DNA of 16,565 nt from Nitrospirota bacterium (lineage in GTDB: Bacteria > Nitrospirota > Thermodesulfovibrionia > UBA6902 > DSMQ01): the NCBI GenBank assembly GCA_016207865.1, contig JACQZD010000173.1, positions 1-16,565 on the forward strand, in the 5' to 3' direction. The translations under genes and the position numbers were made by a program. Of the stretch, positions 13,994 to 16,565 are shown one piece after another; positions within the stretch are counted from its first letter, which is position 1, and each line of letters opens with the position of its first letter. The notes below the pieces were generated by a model that saw nothing but the letters and a program-made list of their open reading frames with translations, had not been told where the DNA came from and searched no databases.

Positions 13994-15186
13994 CCGATTC
14001 TTTTTTTATTTTAAAAGAGTCCGCAAAGTCATTCCAGAAAAATAACAACACCGGTACATCTGCCGCGCTTGCCTACTACAGTTTTTTCGCCCTTATTCCG
14101 CTTCTGCTTCTTGTAATTTACTTGCTCGGCAATTTCATACTGTCATCACAGGCGGCGCTCAGGGGCGTTGAAGCCCTTGCCTCTCAGATGTTCCCGCAAT
14201 TTAAAACAGTTATCACAAATGAAATTTTCTCCCTTTCACAGCATAAAAATGTATGGGGGATATTGAGCGTCGTGGCTCTTTTCTGGTCCATCACGCCGCT
14301 AGCAGGCGGACTGAGGAATGCGTTTTTAAAAATATATAAATCAGACAAAAAAATATCGTTTCTCAAGGCAAAGCTTTTTGATTCAGCCGCAGTGCTGATG
14401 ATATTAACGCTTTTTACACTGCTTGTCTTAAGCCAGATATTTTATTCCGTTATTGTCAACACCATCTTTAAAAAACTTCCCTTTTTTCTTGAGGCAGTCA
14501 ATATTGCTGCGCCGCTGTTTATGATAATGCTGTTTATGTCTTTTTTTTATCTCATCTTTTCGCCTGTAAAATTAAAAACAGGCTATATACTGACCGGCGC
14601 CGCTGTTACCGCACTGCTCTGGGCTTTGATGAGCCCGCTGTTTTCTATTTTTCTCACATATAATCCTGATTACGGAGTTGCCTTCGGCTCGCTGAAGGCA
14701 GTTTTCATTCTTTTTGTGTGGGTTTACTATTCGTTTTCTGTCATACTGTTCGGCATAGAGGTTATTGCAAATGTCAGGAAAAAGGAGGCGCTGCTGCTGA
14801 AAGGAGTTTTTCTTGAGCCTCAGGTATCAGATAAAAAACACCGGCGGCTTATGAAAAAATTCGGAAAATCTTATAACTCCGGAGAGATAATATTCAAAGA
14901 GGGCGATATTGGAAGCGATATGTTTTTTGTCCTTTCAGGCGCAGTCAGCATCAGCAAAAACAAGCAGACGCTTAAAACCATGAAAGAGGGAGATTATTTC
15001 GGCGAGATGTCAATGCTCATACAATCGCCAAGGACAGCCGCGGCTGTTGCCGACGGGCCTGATACGGAAATCTTATCCATCTCTCAGGATAATTTTGAAA
15101 TCATACTCAAGGAAGAGCCCAAGGTTCTGCTTTCTGTCTTAAAAGAAATGGCGCAGAGGCTTAAAAGCACTATGGAGTATATTTGA
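13966..15186 (+). CDS. YihY/BrkB-family membrane protein fused to a cNMP-binding domain
   Basis: This 406-residue fusion begins with a YihY/BrkB-family membrane domain (residues 1-285), related to what was once called RNase BN. It has six predicted helices, near 33-58, 92-112, 137-165, 178-200, 207-232 and 240-268, and includes the family motif ALAYYSFFALIPLLL. Residues 300-405 form a cyclic-nucleotide-binding barrel with FGE at 345-347 and R356 in SPRTAA, so the phosphate-binding cassette is intact. BrkB proteins are suspected transporters or flippases of the envelope; the substrate is unknown. The fused domain suggests cytoplasmic gating by a nucleotide or similar ligand. Its start lies 28 bp inside the lipoprotein gene, with GGAG very close to the ATG. 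Position in the mla operon fits an envelope-lipid role, which is inference. Confidence 0.88.
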   Translation: MPTRFREKIADSFFILKESAKSFQKNNNTGTSAALAYYSFFALIPLLLLVIYLLGNFILSSQAALRGVEALASQMFPQFKTVITNEIFSLSQHKNVWGILSVVALFWSITPLAGGLRNAFLKIYKSDKKISFLKAKLFDSAAVLMILTLFTLLVLSQIFYSVIVNTIFKKLPFFLEAVNIAAPLFMIMLFMSFFYLIFSPVKLKTGYILTGAAVTALLWALMSPLFSIFLTYNPDYGVAFGSLKAVFILFVWVYYSFSVILFGIEVIANVRKKEALLLKGVFLEPQVSDKKHRRLMKKFGKSYNSGEIIFKEGDIGSDMFFVLSGAVSISKNKQTLKTMKEGDYFGEMSMLIQSPRTAAAVADGPDTEILSISQDNFEIILKEEPKVLLSVLKEMAQRLKSTMEYI

Positions 15187-15217
15187 GCATATAAAAGGCC
15201 TTCAATTTATTCTCATT

Positions 15218-15562
15218 TTATCCCAAGTTTAAAAGTTTCTTTAAAGCATTTTCCATCGAAATTATGTCTTCAGAAGAAAGGTCGCCTAATTTTCTCAGAA
15301 CAAGAGCCTGCTCAATAGTTGATATAGCTGGTTTTATAGAAGACTGTTTTAATAAACCCGATGCCTTCCAATCTTTTATCAGGCATGCTCCTATCTCAAA
15401 AGTTTTTTCTATCTGACTGGTAACAGCCATAATAACAATATCTGACGAGGTATCATTATAGGCATCGGAGCTTACAATTACTGCCGGTCGTTTTTTAGTA
15501 GCGGTTTGATTACTAAAGGGAAATGGAACAAGGACAATTTCTCCTCTTTTATAGGCTGTCAT
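15218..15562 (-). CDS. MazF/PemK-family endoribonuclease toxin
   Basis: This 114-residue toxin of the MazF/PemK fold cleaves mRNA when its antitoxin is degraded. The start at 15562 is preferred to the ATG at 15634 because the protein then begins MTAYKRGEIVLVPFPFSNQT, the normal N-terminus, and because it overlaps the antitoxin end by 14 bp. Visible family features are the RGEIVLVPFPF strand, KKRPAVIVSS (the basic loop with the catalytic-site arginine), and LLKQSSIKPAISTIE (the conserved Ser/Thr region). Length and motifs look intact, so it is probably functional. It converges with the BrkB gene, 31 bp away, with no obvious terminator between. Confidence 0.9.
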   Translation of the reverse strand: MTAYKRGEIVLVPFPFSNQTATKKRPAVIVSSDAYNDTSSDIVIMAVTSQIEKTFEIGACLIKDWKASGLLKQSSIKPAISTIEQALVLRKLGDLSSEDIISMENALKKLLNLG

Positions 15563-15746
15563 AGACAGCATCCTCTTCGTTGTCCCAAACTTTTTTGAAT
15601 GAAGCTCTGGATAATTCCTGAGAAGCCCTTGCAAGCAGAATTCTGTCCCTCTTACTTTCTAAAAACTGGATGAAATCAAAAACTTCAGCAAGAAGATTTT
15701 CAGGAAGTTTGTCAATTTCATTTTTTATTATTTCCTTTACTGACAT
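15549..15746 (-). CDS. DUF2281-type antitoxin
   Basis: This 65-residue protein carries the DUF2281-like core IDKLPENLLAEVFDFIQFLE at residues 11-30, a short helical segment often found in small antitoxins beside PemK or PIN toxins. The acidic C-terminal tail (KKVWDNEEDAVYDSL) would wrap the toxin. The start has a strong GGAGG ribosome-binding site. As in most type II modules, the antitoxin gene comes first and its end overlaps the toxin. It is expected to neutralise the toxin and may repress its own promoter, though no DNA-binding domain is recognisable. Confidence 0.82.
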   Translation of the reverse strand: MSVKEIIKNEIDKLPENLLAEVFDFIQFLESKRDRILLARASQELSRASFKKVWDNEEDAVYDSL

Positions 15747-15778
15747 AGTCGCCTCCTCTCTTTGCGATACTTACCCAT

Positions 15779-15806
15779 AGTATAACAAAAAGTTTGTAGC
15801 AATCAA
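15779..15806 (-). promoter_or_regulatory. promoter of the toxin-antitoxin module
   Basis: On the minus strand TTGATT (15806-15801) and TATACT (15784-15779) are 16 bp apart, about 32 bp before the antitoxin ATG. The -10 box matches the consensus at 5 of 6 positions. Confidence 0.5.
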
Positions 15807-15942
15807 AAGTTATTTGTAATGAGTAATGATACTATGATATATTTGTGCAGGTCATAAGCGGTTATCATTAACGCCTTTTTTAAACAGGGGGGCAGCAGTG
15901 TCCGGTAAATCTTGTGTACATGTTGATCGTTCATCAATAAAC

Positions 15943-16043
15943 GTCATTCCCGCAAGCGAAGCGCGTCGGGAATCCTTCTTTTTTACTTATACTAAGGAAA
16001 GTCGGTACGACTCGTTCCGAGATTCCGGACAAGCCGGAATGAC
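15943..16043. repeat. 101-bp composite palindromic (REP-like) element
   Basis: The element is bounded by GTCATTCC (15943-15950) and GGAATGAC (16036-16043). Each end is a hairpin of its own: ATTCCCG ... CGGGAAT on the left, and ATTCCGG-ACAAG-CCGGAAT (16022-16040) on the right. The motif type (GTCATTCCCGC... / ...CCGGAATGAC) recurs in many bacterial genomes. It ends 24 bp before the next gene and could lie in its leader. Confidence 0.75.
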
Positions 16044-16067
16044 AACCACAGTGAAAAAGGGGTTGAA

Positions 16068-16565
16068 ATGGCACTTTATCATAACTCAAGATTTTCCCTT
16101 GCAAAACTGATTGCCCCCTCATGCCTCATAGCTCTAACCTTTTTATTGTTCCCCACCATTGGCTCGTCAGAGACAAAAGAAATTATTTCAGAAGGCACAT
16201 ACAACATGGGCGATGGTGAGACCCCCTCAGTTGCAGAGAGCAGGGCACTGCTTAGTGCAAAACAGATTGCCCTTGAGCAGGTAGGGACTTATGTTGAGAG
16301 CTATACAAAAGTGGAGAATTTTCAATTAACAAAAGACGAGGTACAGGTTTTGGCATCAGGGATTATGGAAGTGGAGATACTTGATAAAAAAAGGACTTTT
16401 ATCGGCGATGGGATTCACTTTTGGGTAAAGATAAAGGCAAGGGTCAATCCTGACAAGATAAGGGAAATGGCTAATAAAATTAAATTCAAAGAAGGAACTA
16501 TTGTTGATGATTACAAAAAAATTCAGGAGGCTTATGAAAAGAGCCGGAGAGAGATTGCAGAATTA
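16068..16565 (+). CDS. exported protein of unknown function, 3' end outside window
   Basis: An open frame of 166 codons runs from ATG 16068, after the ribosome-binding site AAGGGG, to the window edge with no stop. Residues 1-33 form a signal peptide (basic start, hydrophobic stretch LIAPSCLIALTFLLFPTIG, likely cleavage near SS-ET). The mature part begins with EIISEGTYNMGDGETPSVAE and continues through LLSAKQIALEQVGTYVESYT, then EVEILDKKRTFIGDGIHFWV. I recall this MGDGET...QAGTYVES...VLDKKR pattern from hypothetical secreted proteins of Nitrospirota and deltaproteobacteria; function unknown. From about residue 140 the sequence becomes helical and charged, suggesting a coiled coil that continues beyond the edge. 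Confidence 0.8.
   Translation, partial: MALYHNSRFSLAKLIAPSCLIALTFLLFPTIGSSETKEIISEGTYNMGDGETPSVAESRALLSAKQIALEQVGTYVESYTKVENFQLTKDEVQVLASGIMEVEILDKKRTFIGDGIHFWVKIKARVNPDKIREMANKIKFKEGTIVDDYKKIQEAYEKSRREIAEL

Noticed and set aside
15435..15806. Toxin start at 15634
   Set aside because: The extra 24 residues lie inside the antitoxin coding region in another frame and match no MazF N-terminus.
15898..16110. 70-codon plus-strand ORF before the last gene
   Set aside because: It translates the palindromic element (IPASEARRES, SGQAGMT), a typical false ORF, and overlaps the real gene start.

Overview
The window reads as a chromosomal segment of a diderm (Gram-negative) bacterium. Gene content and order suggest an uncultivated member of Nitrospirota (Thermodesulfovibrionia-like) or a deltaproteobacterial lineage. 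The grounds are rpmE / DUF1385 / prfA / prmC / murA / hisD in one run, paired PilT ATPases, an Mla-type lipid-transport operon, a lipoprotein, and a BrkB-family protein fused to a cyclic-nucleotide-binding domain. The phylum is inferred from gene order, not from a marker gene.

Layout. 1-1059: mostly non-coding, with REP-like palindromes, a short and probably C-terminally truncated two-helix membrane protein on the minus strand (182-481), and two tiny plus-strand ORFs that look like decayed genes. 1060-4212: a three-gene twitching-motility operon, two PilT retraction ATPases plus a cNMP-binding/GAF sensor, with touching or overlapping ends. 4320-4637: monocistronic rpmE (ribosomal protein L31) with its own promoter and a very clear terminator. 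4853-10496: DUF1385 - prfA - prmC - murA - hisD. The genes overlap head to tail except for a 174-bp long-inverted-repeat element between prfA and prmC. PrfA (release factor 1) and PrmC (its GGQ methyltransferase) form a functional pair. 10600-15186: mlaE - mlaF-like - mlaD - TPR lipoprotein - BrkB/cNMP fusion, probably one operon for envelope lipid transport. 15218-15746: a DUF2281-type antitoxin and MazF/PemK-type toxin on the minus strand. 16068-end: the 5' part of a secreted protein cut by the window edge.

Two things stand out. First, the ABC ATPase of the mla operon is an intact, translationally coupled ORF in which Walker A, Q-loop, signature, catalytic glutamate and H-loop are all degenerate, so it looks like a pseudo-ATPase subunit. 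Second, the segment carries several families of 7-8 bp tandem repeats, many of them inside reading frames. Two tracts lie inside PrmC, one inside a TPR domain, and one set encodes most of a lipoprotein signal peptide. Other dispersed elements (REP-like palindromes and the 174-bp inverted repeat) occupy the gaps between operons. No tRNA, rRNA, CRISPR array or complete insertion sequence was seen.
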